Source: Monarcha castaneiventris obscurior (lineage: Eukaryota > Chordata > Aves > Passeriformes > Monarchidae). Taken from it: a stretch of DNA of 64,000 bases. Where the stretch lies: NCBI GenBank assembly GCA_026261815.1, contig JAMPIT010000437.1, positions 7,080,001 through 7,144,000 on the forward strand. The letters run 5' to 3'. This document shows, piece by piece, positions 24,229 through 36,800 of the stretch (positions within the stretch are counted from its first letter, which is position 1; each line of letters opens with the position of its first letter). The notes under the pieces were generated by a model, which ran no database searches, was not told where the DNA came from, and saw only the letters and a list, made by a program, of their open reading frames with translations. Made by a program: the position numbers and the translations under genes.

Positions 24229-24477
24229 AATCAATTCTAAAAATAACTCTGCCTCAGAGTAACAATGAATTTAGAAAAAATGAGAACAAAAGCATCTTCT
24301 GGACTTAGTTTTTAGGCAGACAAGCATGTTCGCTTTTTAAACAATAGGATAGAGGACCTCATGGAAAAAACCCTTTCAGTTGGAAGCTTAGATCCCTCCT
24401 TTCAGTTCACATAATTGAAGTCAAGACCATTTTCAAGTTGAAAAGAGATTTTGAAATATTTGAAGCCACAGACAAAG

Positions 24478-24483
24478 TTTATT
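24478..24483 (-). terminator. PEX5L: Candidate distal PEX5L poly(A) signal
   Basis: TTTATT on the + strand reads AATAAA on the minus strand, in an AT-rich region about 6.1 kb past the PEX5L stop. Other minus-strand hexamers lie at 28821-28826 and 30460-30465. Which one is used is unknown. Confidence 0.25.
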
Positions 24484-27400
24484 TTTAAAACATATTTAAA
24501 AATTGCACAGTTATAAATACAGGTAAATAAATACAATTTAGTATGTGGAAAAGAACCCAAGGAAGGCATGCTTCCATTACAGTACAAAAATACTACATTA
24601 AGTGTGGTGCTCTGCAAATAGTCATCTATGACCTTAATAAATTTAACACATCCAGTATGCACATCATTCTTTTTTGAGGAAATAGATTATTTTAAACAGC
24701 AGTGCAGGGAAACACCAAATTAAAGCATCAGTAAACTATAGGTCTGTGTTTAATATTATACACAGCTGATAATGCACTAAGCATACAGAGGCAGAGTTAC
24801 CTGTAGTAAGAAACTGATCTTTTACCCCGTATGTTCTTACATTCAGATTCTTAATCCGGGTCAATATGAGCCTTTGTAAGGGAATGTAAACATTCAGGTG
24901 TCGGGCTGAGCTCCCACCTCGGCAGCGCTGCCAAGCCCTGCCCCTGCACTTCCCCACGGACACCAGGAGTTCAGGGAGCACTGGAAGTGTGTGCAGCAGC
25001 AGGGCTCTTCAGATGGCCCAGGTGAAAGTATCTGCCAACCCTATAATCACTTCTTTCCTCTATGTTGGCTTAAAAATAAAGCCAAAAGAACTGATGCAAG
25101 ATTGCAAAGGTTTTCAAACAGTTTACAGCATATAGAAGAAGCCACACAGAATGCCTCTCAAAACTATATAGTTTTATTTTACTCTAGATATGTTATACTC
25201 TGATATATAAAATATATTTATAAATTTTTTTTATTTTTCTGAATTTACAATAGCTTACTGATATTAAAAAGGCTATTTAAATTAAAGGTTTAGCCAATGT
25301 CAATGGCATTCTGTAAATGTAGAAGGGGAAAAGAGATCAAAGCACATCAAGTCTTGACCATGCAAGCTTGCTCAATGGGCTGTCACATATTGCAAGCATT
25401 TGTAAAGTTACAGCATATTTTAGGAAAATTTAGATTCCTTCTGTCTCTTTCCCTTGCCTAATGCCTGTTACTTTGTGGGCTGAGGCTCTGAAACTTCCCA
25501 TGGATTCTCTGACATGCCTGGTTTTCATTTTGCCTGCGTTTGTTCAAAGTGTCAGTGATGTCTTCATGCATGGCACTCCTGTTCTCTGATTTATTTCACC
25601 AGTCCAAAAACCAGTAGAACCATAATGAAGGAATCTGATTCTAGCCTAGGTAAGGTTTGAATAGTAGATAATACTGTATTGCATATCCACCATTTTTTTT
25701 TTACAACGTGCAGTGCATTTTGTCTTACCATTTTTGTGAATACTTGGTATATTATTAACATTTATTACATAAATTCACTGTACAGACTGCTAAGCTGACA
25801 ACACTGGTGACCAGAAATCACATTTTTTCAACTGTGCAGGTAATTCATGCGAAAATAACTAATATGTCTCATTTTGCAGATGCATGTTTGGGCAAAAGAG
25901 ATCTACAACCAATTTATGCTTTGCTGCATTTCTCACTGGCTCCCACAGACAATGATTTAGGCCTCAGGCTTTGGCTCTGCCAGTCATGGCAGCAGTTGTT
26001 ATTTCTGCCATGGAGGCCTGTGCTCTGTGGATATTCCTAGGATACCTGGCTGTTCTGTGGTTGAGGCTAGAGATGAAAATATGAAAATCCAAACAACCCA
26101 GCTTCACTGTGAAAGCTGTGCAGATTTAGCTTTTTAATTCTTGAGAGGGTACTAAAACATGTCTGCAAAAGCTGTTACTACAGATGTCTGTTATTAATTA
26201 AACACTTGAAGCAAACATGAAACCCACAACACAAAGTGAATTCTAAGGATGGGATTTTAAAAGGGCTCTGCGTTTGGTCTAGCCTGTTCCAGATAATACA
26301 AACAACTCAGATTTGAGTTTGGCAGAGGCAAAGGACTTTTAAAATATTCCACAGATGATATGAATCAACAGTTTAAGAATACCCTATGTGTGAGCCTTCT
26401 GCATGCATTCTGTAAACACATGCTCAGGTAGCATTGCTGCATGCTCGGGGTTAATATTGCATAGTGGTTACTGGTTAATGTAGTTGCATGCATTATTGTC
26501 CTGTGAGGTTTTGTGTCATTGGAACCTCCCCCTCGATATTTTTACAAGTGCAGTGATTTATCAGACCATAAGAAAGTACCACTAGATACAGATATGTTTA
26601 CGTGCGTGCCTAAAAGTCAAATTGGTTCTTCAAGCTGACACAAACCAGTCTGTGGCCACGAGGCTCCCGTGGTCATTCCCATTTAAAGAGGTCAGCCAGA
26701 AATGAGCCTTTTGCCTTCACTGCAAAGCCTCGCTCCCTAAACAATCCCTGTGATTGCCTGTTCAGCACGTGCAGTGGTACCAGAGCCAGCCCTCTCCTGG
26801 CAATACCTGCACAGGAGCTGGATCTGCAAGTGCTGAGCACTCTTGTGCAGACTCCAGGCTTACAGCATTCAGCAGCTTGATGGAACAGGCTTCTAGGGCA
26901 GAAGTATTCCTAAAGCTTTGCAGAGGACAAGGACAGTCCCAAGCTGGGGTTAGGAAAATGTTTTTTTTTAATTGCGTGAAATATAAAATAGAAAAAAAAA
27001 AATTCAAAAACTTGGAATCAGTTACCTGGCAGTGATAAATCACCTCTGGAAAAAGAGAGGAGTAACAAGAAAGGCAAACAGGGGTGGGGCATGGTGATAC
27101 ACCATTGCAGCACTCTAGTTGGGCCTCACCTCATAGGTGCTGTACAGCATCCTGAAATGTCTGAGTCTCTCCTCTGCTGAAATTGGTAGTCAGGATGTGA
27201 AACTGCTTCCCTAGACCCGAGCAGCCTCGTGTTTTGTTACCTTCCTACCCTGGTGAGTGGTGCCCTTGCCCCTGCAGTGTGAGACAGCGACACTCCCCTG
27301 CTCCCAGGTAGTGCAAGGAATGCTATTTCCCATCTTCCTTCCTTGCACACCTGGGCAAGTCAGGGATGGCAGGAGGCTTTGACTTGGTCGAGCTCCGAGG

Positions 27401-30400
27401 GAATGCTGAGAACAGGACCCAGATTTGCTGTCTCTCACTCTCAGGCTCAATCTGCTACAGTTCAGCACCCGCCCTATTTATCCCACCTCATGCTTGGTTA
27501 GAAGCACAAGTAGATGAATTTTCTATTCAGGTTGTTAATATGCTGCAGCCTCCTCATGTTTCCTCTTGCTGTTTCAGGCAAATAGACAAACTTGCCCTGA
27601 ATATTTAAGGAATACCAAGAGGAGGTCAGCTCAAAGCTGTATCAAATCCTGTCTGCTGCACTGGCAGTGCTCGGCAGAGGGGGGTCAAGGAGGATGATAA
27701 AGCCCAGGATCCTAAGGAAGTTCCCAGAAGTCCCAAGAGTTGCTGGGCCTGACCTGCTAAGAGTGAGGTGATCTCAGTCTCCAGCCACTCTCACACACTG
27801 ATCAGGCCAGGACTGTGTAAGATGTGCCACTGTCCCCTATCAGCCTGCCCTGCTTTAGCCTTTCCCAATGCCTCGGTCAGTGGCTCGGGGTTGACTGGCC
27901 AGAGGCTACCTACAACAGGAGAGAGCAGCTGGGATTATCTCCAAGGCTGTGTACCTCCCTGGACAGGCTTTGTAGCCCATGTCCTGTACAGCAGAGCTGA
28001 GATGGGCCGGGGGCTGAGCCTCCCCTGGGAAGGCACAATTCTGGTGAGTTGTTTCAAGGTTGTACACACAACTCCTGCCAGTCCCGTGGATGTGGACATA
28101 TATCAGCAGATAAATGTAGTTTTGAGCAGTGCATCCCAGGATAAATCAAAAGCTACCTACTCTGTTCTTTTTGGAGAGGCTTGGACTTGCCTTAGGCTTT
28201 CCTAACAATTTCTGTGTTACTCATCCACAGGCTGGAGATGTTTAGTGAACTGCCATGAGGATCAAATAACCCTTGTCATTCTGACTCTGAGAAGTCAAGT
28301 AGTTTTTTTTTTTTTACTTTTATTTTTAATTTGGAAGCTATGAAAATAATATCCCTGAACAGCTAATTCCTCTGGGTAAGCACTGATTATCCTACACCAC
28401 AGCACAAAGGATATTCTAGAAGAACTTGTGTGATGGCAGGGCATCAAGCAAAATCTAAGCACATATGCCTTTGCTTTACAGCCTCTTCTCAAAGCTGCCT
28501 CCCTTCTCTCTTATCACTTCCCAGATTCAATTGCACTGCACCTTCTGCTCTGCCTTATCAATAAAGAGCTGTCATCACACATCGCTGTCAAAGCAAAAGA
28601 GCAAACTGTTGTCAGCAGATATGCATACAGCAGCCCACTTAGCTAAAGTGACATTCCCAGGCAGTCCCATCCTTAGAGAAAGCTGCAGGAATCAGTTATG
28701 AAACACCTGATAGATAAACAGGAATATATGTGTAAACAATGAACTAATAAAGCACTCTTAAAAAATTTCTGTAGCTGTTTCAGCATCTCTATTCTGTGGG
28801 ACAGAGTGAGGGATAAGCCTTTTATTTTTCTAATGACAATCGATTATTTTTATTTAACAACCTATAGATGGAGATTAGGTGCACTAAGATTACAGTCTTA
28901 CATGGAATTTTCCTTTAAGTGGTGTCTCAAAATAACAGACAGCTGCAAGAAACTTTAGGTTTGTACTGGTGAAACTGTCCAACTCCCACAGAGCATCTTT
29001 CTCTGTGATCTGTGCAGTTGGATTTCTTTTTTTATCCCTCTGAGCTGGATTTTTCTTTTAATGTTGTTTATAGGAAATCTGCTATTTGTCCCACTTTAAC
29101 ACATTCCAGTAGCTACTCTGCACATTGAATTCCTGACCACAGATCAACACATCTAATTACACTTTTATCTCTTACTATTCAGGAAAAATATTTAAAATAC
29201 CAGCAACTGAAAATCACCTCCTAAAAATTTCTCTTCCTTCTTTGATTGACACATTCACCCTGAGCTAAATGTGTTTGATTGTAGCTGAATCAATCCATTC
29301 ATCAGGGATTGGTACTGCCCCAACACTGCTCCCCATTCATCCAGCCAGGGAAAATTAAGATGGTGTGTTTATACACACATTTGTAAGTAGCTACACATAC
29401 TGGTGTTATCTAAGGATTTTCTCTGGTATCATGGAGGTCATGGAGACAGCCATCAAGCCTTGGTCTCAATCCTACAAGCATTATATAGACCAATTTCTTC
29501 AGGGAAAATTCTCCCTCGAGCATGGTCTGCAGGCAGTAACTGCTGTGAAGATTTTTCTTCATTTGCAATAAATATCTGTAGCTTATGTTCTGAAATGACA
29601 TCATCTGCATACAACATGTATGTGCATGCACATGCATGTATATGTGTTCTACCTGATGGATGCATATAATAATCATTCTAGCTGTTAATGCAGTTTATAC
29701 AGTATTTGCATTTTGAAACATAAGAATATTGAAAACCCTCTCGTTACATTTCAGGAAATGGTATTTGGTCCTCTCTGCCAACAAGGCCATCCTGTACATT
29801 CCGTGGTTGATAACTAAAATAGAAGCATAGCACTATTTTACAAAAAGATTAAAGTGCATAAGTACACAGAAAGGGGTAGACCCTGCCATGAGCTCCTGGT
29901 TTGAACAGCTGCAATTCCAGTGCAAATTGCCCCTTTGCTGGCCACACTTGGCTTCCACAAATGTACCTGGCCTCATCCCATAGCCCTCCATGGACAATGT
30001 TCCTCTCGACATTGCACATGGCTTATGAGCCTGCAGAACTGGGCCCAAATTAATCAAGGTACCTTTGGAAGCAAGAAGTTGATTGCCAGCTAATGAATAT
30101 ATTCAAAACAAAACACATCCTTTTTGCATGCGTCTGTTTTCAGAGCTGTGTTAAAAATGGATTTACAGAAGATTTTTCATCAAAGAAACCAAAGGATAGG
30201 GAATCCCCACTGTGGGGCAAAGTGGTGTCAGCATAGTGCAATGAGCTACTAAGCAGGTTCCTTGGATGCACTGCTTGCCATCCTAATGTGCAATAACCAT
30301 TATCTAGGTTTCTTCTTAAGATATTTTTCTTTTTACAGCTGTATGTATATAGAGAGATATAGCTTGCATGGGATGAAAATTCTTCAGAAATTGCTATTTC

Positions 30401-30632
30401 ATCTAGTTTAGGGCTTTTTCAGATTAGCCACAGCTCATTTCAATCCTTTTGAGTTTGAATTTATTTACACTATTTTTGTGCTTTTGAACTTTTCCTTTAT
30501 GAATAATGTCTGAAAGAATTCCCCTACTGATCTACAGTCATGATCTTTTGGAAAATGTGGTCATTTGGGGATGAGTAATAAAAAAGTTCTCTGTTTCCTA
30601 ATACAATTTAATCAATTTTTGTATCCTTTTTA
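24484..30632 (-). other. PEX5L: Putative PEX5L 3' UTR and downstream sequence
   Basis: Non-coding sequence after the PEX5L stop codon. PEX5L mRNAs are long in mammals, so part of this is probably 3' UTR. Notable motifs are a TGTAAATA on the minus strand (30462-30469, a Pumilio-type site), GCATG elements near 29624-29638, and three TGCATGC words at 26400-26492. A GC-richer stretch at about 27.2-28.1 kb has an open frame at 27768-28205 of no recognised family. Confidence 0.4.
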
Positions 30633-30837
30633 TTACGACTCTAGATTAAAAGCTCTTAAGAGAATGTCTAGATCACCCACGTTGGCAGCTTGAAATAGTT
30701 CTGGCTGGTCCATCATAGACAGAGCAATCCGAAGTGCTGCCCAAATATTGCCTGATAGTGCAGGGTGGGGAACCTGCTGTTGATTCCTGCTTTTTCTTTG
30801 CAAACTGAGAGCAGTGAGGAAATTGCTGACAGCCTCT
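30633..30837 (-). CDS. PEX5L: PEX5L last coding exon
   Basis: The minus-strand acceptor is ccctacag. It encodes [20 protein letters not shown], then [20 protein letters not shown] and a tail with [25 protein letters not shown] and TAA. This is the final TPR and C-terminal helical bundle. The human end is FNLDP as I recall, so the last two residues differ. Confidence 0.95.
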
Positions 30838-33800
30838 CTGTAGGGAAGAAGAAGAAAAAGGAAACAAACAAAATAATTTGCTTAACAACTACAGGCAAAC
30901 TTTCTAAAGTTCCATGCCAGGCTCAAATACGTTATTTTACAATGCAGTTCATCAGTCTCTTCGTGTGTTCCTGTTTGATTTTCATGAAGCAGGAGGGCAT
31001 GGATTTTGGTAATGCAAAACTCAGGCTGACCAAACATTTGGGGCTACTGTCCTCATTGCAGCAACGTTCCCCTTCATCTTCCCTGTCTTAACCTGACAGC
31101 TGGGACCCTGCAATATCCCCTTCATTCCTGAAGGATGGACTGCAAGTTTTTTTGAGCTACTTAAAGCAGTTTAACTGAAGTTTGCCTTTTAAAGACAGGC
31201 TCTTATATTTTCTTTTACAAAAGCTCTTAAGCGCAGGACTAAGTTTAAATGCGAGAACCATCCCACTGATTATAAGAGTACTTCCACTTAGAGCTAAAAA
31301 AAATGCTTTTTAGTCCTTTGTGAAAAGTTATGACAACATTTTACAACAGCTGAGATTATGTAGCTATATTCTGATTATTTTTTTCTTAGATACCTCCAGC
31401 TTGAAAATGAATCTTCACTTGGTACTTGTGATGCCTGACTTTTTGTTTACACCTTTTTCACACTCACCTGTACGCCCCTAGGTTGATGCAGCTTATCCCC
31501 AAGTTGTATCTGGACCTGATGAAGCCAGGTTGTATTTCCAAAGCTCGTGTGTAGGCCTCCACAGCTTCTTCACTGCGATCCCCGTTTGCCAAGGTTGCTC
31601 CAAGGCGGTTCCATAACGTATAGTCCTGGTGAGAAAATGAGTTTTCTGCTGTAGGTGTCAAAAACCAGACATAATATCTCGTTTTTGCTTGCAAAGGAAG
31701 GAGGACTGCAGAAAATAATAGTATTGTATCTTAATTGGCAAGGAATGTGAGGTTCTGACTCGTGATCACAGGCAACTTTATATATCTAATACCATTAATC
31801 AGCACACAGGTAGGAATTGGACACGTATAAATCTGCTTCTAAACAGGTCTGTCTTGTAATTAACATTTCTATTTCAGGTCCTAAAATTTTAATGGCAGAA
31901 GTGACATCTCATTAATAATATTCTGAGCCAGACAGGGAGAAAGGAAATGGCTTGTAAAACTACATTTTTTAAAACGTGAAAGTATAAAATGTACCTCTGG
32001 TCGAACAGTTAAAGCAGCACTAAATGCATCTATTGCTCTGTTAAATTCTCCATTCAGGTGGAAAAGAACCCCAAGTCCCGTCTGCAGGTCAGGGTCTATC
32101 ATATCACCATTCTGGTGAGCAGCCTCCAGGTACAAGTCCTTTACCTCATCGAGTAATGAGCTAGACAAGGGGGAAAAATAATTTAAAGATCCATCATACA
32201 CTTATCTACAAATATTTCAATGTTGATTGCGTAGCTGGAAATGAAAATTCTTGTAGTGGATTTATCCCAAGTGTTATACTCCTAAAATTTGTAAATGAGC
32301 TGCTTCATCGTGCCAAAGGTTTACTTCAGGGTGCTGTTGTAAACTCATGTCTGAAATAAAAAAAGTTCATCTGTGAAATTAAGTCAAAGTGCAGCCATGA
32401 ACCCGAGTGGGATGACATGAAGGTTTATTAAAACTATTCAAATTAGATGAGTTTCTCGGACATAAAAGAGTTCTTTACTGTCAAAAATAGCAGTATTCTT
32501 AAGAGGAATAGATAAGGGACCAGCCAAGACCCTTGAAGAAAGATGCCAGAACATAAGAGTTCTGTGCCCACTGTAGCTTCTTAAAGCCTTTCCACTGACA
32601 GCACCAGATGTCAGCAGGATGAAGGCCAAAGCAGAGTAACACACTTAGCAATTAAGCAGAACTTGCATATTTTATTTTTGCTCATATGAAATTATCTTGT
32701 CAACCCAGGACTTGTAAGTGATAAGGGTAAAACATAAGGCCTGTCTTCAAAATGACAAGCAGTGAGATAGCCCGAGTTCTGCAAATCATGTTTATGCCTT
32801 TAATGACTTCATTATGCATCTCACAGTCCAGAGGTACTTGTTTATTGACCTCATGAAATCATGACGAAGGGCTGCCAACCCATGGATGTTTTTGTTATTT
32901 AAAATGGCTGAGCACAAATCAAATGGCTGTGTTGTCTCTTTGTTAGAACCAGAACAGCTTTTAAACAAGCAGATGCCACCTCTCAATATTCTCAGTGAAC
33001 GGAGGCCACGTTGCACTGCAAAAATACCTCATTCCTGGATTCTAGTGGCTGGGTTGGGATATGGGAAAAATGAACAGTAGGAAGAACACACACATGTAGA
33101 GTTGGATAAAGGCTTAGTGTGGATGTGGAAGCAGCTGAAGGATGAGGCTGCAGGATGTGGGAATACAGAAGCAGGAGACAGGAACAGAGGAAAGTGATGG
33201 GATTTGAGGGGAAACCTCCTTTTTTAGCTGTTTTTTTGGCTTTTTTGTTTTTTAGGGTTTTTTTTTAATTTCTAGGGATGGCATAAAAGATAAAGCCTTC
33301 AGTCATTAAACCAAATGTTCTCTGTTGGCTTCCTCTCCTCCTATTAGAGACATGTTCTTCCATCATAGGGAACAGGCTGGACTTCTACAGAGCAAGGGGA
33401 CACAGCAGGCACCATCAGTCCTAGGGATATGACTAAAATTTCACCATGAGGATTTCCACTGCATTTACCTTTCATCTGCTGTCTTAGACATCCTCCTGGT
33501 AAGTGCTGGGGACCCTTTTTTGCTTCTCACTATATACTTGTATTTTGGATTTTGCTTTATCCAGTTTCTCAGGGCTTGATAGGCTTCTTGTTGGTGGCCA
33601 GTGTTGGTGTAACTCACAGCCAGGGCCATCAGAGCTTTTAGGTTGTTTGGCTGCAGTTCCAAGCACCTAGGCAGAAAATAAAAAATATATTGAGATATTT
33701 CTGCAGCCAAGCACAATGCTTGAATTGTTCCAAAATAATCCATATGAGGAAAATCACAATCATCACTGTTGTTCTTTTGAAAACTGGGGATGAGCAAGCT

Positions 33801-36800
33801 CCTAAATCAGGCAACCCCTTGGATTTCTACCCAGGTAAGCTAATAAGTGACACATAGATAAGTTTGAGTATCCCTAGGTGAAATAACTTCATGGTTAACA
33901 GAGCTGATGCAATTGAATCAAATGGAAACATAAGAACCCATTACAGAAAGATAATAATAATAATGCTGATATTTTGGAGCTCTCATTTCATGTACAAGCA
34001 TTCTGTGATCTTCATATCTCTATCAACCTAAAAATGTTGGCAGTTTAGCATTCAGCAGCTGAAGGGAGCTCACTGCAATTAAGAAAACCTCTTCATTAAA
34101 GGACAGACTACAGAAAATATGCCAAGTGGATAGAATATAAAAAAGGCACTTCATTTGCATCATGCCTAACTCATATTTATTAGGCCATGTAAGTTTTCTT
34201 TTGTGCATGTACTTAAATTACTCCATGAAATATTGCACTTATTTAATAAAACAGAAATATTAATCACTAGTCATCCCTCTGAATTCACTGGGAGTTTCTG
34301 TATCTGTGTCAATGCTCTACTCAGCTAAATAAATGCTTCACATTCCAAGATAGGAATGATATTAAATATCCCCAGGTCTCCATTACCCAGCACTCATCAG
34401 ACCCCAGATTCAGGACTGATCTCCATCTACCTTTGGAGGGCCACGATGGCTGCCTGCTCATTTTCGTTTTCTGCCTGTGTTATACCCAGGAACTGCCAGG
34501 CCTGCAAAAATAATCATCATGTAGTTTGTTAAATATATCCAACTGCAAACAGAGTTACAACTAATGTCACTGTTAATCACAGGGGTGAGGAAAAGCAGCA
34601 GATCTGTCCAGCACTGACCACAGATTTTTCTACAATGTGCACACCACCAGTCCCAATCGATGCAGTTCTGAATATCTTTGGGCCTAATAAATATTTGTAG
34701 TCAATGAATGAATGGGTATTTGTCAGTGTATGATCACATGCTGATTTCTTAAATTTGAATTACTGCACATTTTAAATTTTGCTACCATTTTATGGAAAAT
34801 AGGGAAAAAGAATTATTAACTTGTATATTATAAATGTAGGGGTTTCTAGGGAGTTTGGGATTCTCTGCTTTTTTGAAATATCCTGTTTAATTTAATGTAG
34901 CAGTAGATTCAAAGAGCCCTAGATATTTACAGTATAAATATTTTTAATATTTCACAAAAAACAGACTTTAAATATAAATTCATTGAAAACAGCAGCATTG
35001 AAGAAATTTATATAACTTTAAAATTTTTTTTCAACAGCTGTTAAATCATCTTTTCAATAGCAGTGTTTACAAGATAGTTTGCAAACATCAGGATATGAAG
35101 GGAAGGTTTGAAATATTTCAAGCAACAATATTTCAAAACCAGATTTTCATTCTATGAAGAACTCATTTTTATCTGTTTAAAGGCATACACTAATTCATAA
35201 CCCTTAGAATCCAATGTTTCAGTCAGTCATGACTAGCACAGGTTTCAGCCCAGAATTCATCCCATCATTCCATGCTAATGGGAGTTCCCTTTTCCTTTGC
35301 CAGTGCAAGGCACAGCAGTGAATACCTCTGCATCGTTGGGCTCTTGCAGAATTGCAGCCTCCAGGTATAAGATTGTAACAGGCAGGTCACCTTCTTTCAT
35401 TTTTTTCAGTCCTTCCTCAAAAGCACCAGGCCAGTCTTTGAAGGGATTCTCAGTGTGGAAATAATAACCCTGGAGAAGAGAGATAATGGACCCGTGATGA
35501 ACGACAGGTTGCAGGGAATGAAAAGTCTAAAAAATGCAATGACTCACCATTTTCCAAGTGGATGTAAACAACCTTTGTTCTGTGGAAATGGCACAAGCTG
35601 CCCCGTGGAATTTCAATGACAAAAAGTGTAAAAAGTCACATCACTGGACATTTATGTTTCCCCTCCCTTTATTTTTACTTTAGCTCTGAAGTTATACTTA
35701 CTGATACTTAGGCTGGGCTCTCCATCAAAGGTAATGTCAACAACTCACAGTGCCTGCACTAACAGCAGAACTGAACCAGGACATCCAATTTGATGGTAAA
35801 AATCACACACCAAGCAGCTGACTCCCTGCAGTGCTCACAACCTCATGGCTGCTCAGTTAAAATCCTGAGAGCTTCAATTAACCTTCCAGATACAGAACAG
35901 CGTTCCAAGCACCCGAGTTTATTTTAGTACTCCTTTAAGTTTTATCTTTTTCTCTTGTCACTGCAGTGTAAAAGGTGTGTGCTAATATCTGGTCCATAAT
36001 AGAAATCATATTAAAATATGGAGTAGGAGGAAAGAAGAAGAGAGACAGAATCTCTGTAATTCCTATCTTCAACAGTGTTTGAATGTGCCAGCACAGATAG
36101 TTTTATTTGGTTTTTTTTCCTTAAGTTCCTGTCTTCAAAAGTGCCCATAATCCAGCAGTTTGCTTTGTGATCCTTTCAGAGGAATGCAGGCAGTGTGCAA
36201 GTCTAAATGGATTCTCACTCTGGTAAAGTCTTCTAAATATGCCCCACTCACAGAAAATTAAAGAGGATGAGCTCTTTTGGGTAAAATTAGCTTTCACATC
36301 CAAAGAGTTTCCTTGGGTTCCCTGGAATAGCTGAGGCTCATCTCAAAGTTGCACAAGGGGGATATACTGCAATAAAAACCTTGGTGTTACCTTCTCAATG
36401 GTTGAGATGGTGACTTGCCCTGGTGCTTCTTGGTTCTCTGAAATCCAGTTTCTGCGAGCCATTTCTTCCCATTCTGCTTGCATTTTATCCCAAAACTCTG
36501 TGTCAGACTAGAAGAAAGAGAGGAAAAGAGAAAATGAATAACAGAACTTTAAAATAAAGGGTTTTGGTTTTTTAAAAAAACTTTTTAATTTCTTTCTACC
36601 AGTGGTCTGAGTCTGTCAGTTTTGCTGAGCAGTATTAGTTCTATTAATAATCACACGGACTGGAATACTGCAGCTCCTGTTTGGAATTCCATATAACTAA
36701 ATTCCATCTCTTATACTGGAATGCATTTTGTCAACAGAAAACTCTTTATCTCAGAGGCAGCGTATGTCCTGTTTGAAGCAGGATTTGCAGCAGCTTACAC

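Larger units (their letters stand above)
18359..24240 (+). other. USP13: Putative USP13 3' UTR and downstream sequence
   Basis: Non-coding sequence after the USP13 stop. AATAAA motifs lie on the + strand at 18424, 19830, 20288, 20649 and 24223. Mammalian USP13 mRNAs have 3' UTRs of several kb, so the transcript could run to the last motif, but the real end cannot be read from sequence. An A/C-rich low-complexity tract lies at 19408-19470. Open frames here (for example 23617-24012) resemble nothing known. Confidence 0.45.

Noticed and set aside
27768..28205. A 145-codon + strand open frame in a GC-richer patch.
   Set aside because: No domain, splice or family support; it lies antisense to the putative PEX5L 3' UTR and is best explained by fewer AT-rich stops.
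29621..29640. Palindrome atgtgcatgcacat as a regulatory hairpin.
   Set aside because: A 14-base palindrome of alternating purines and pyrimidines is common in simple TG/CA-rich DNA; kept only as part of the GCATG observation.
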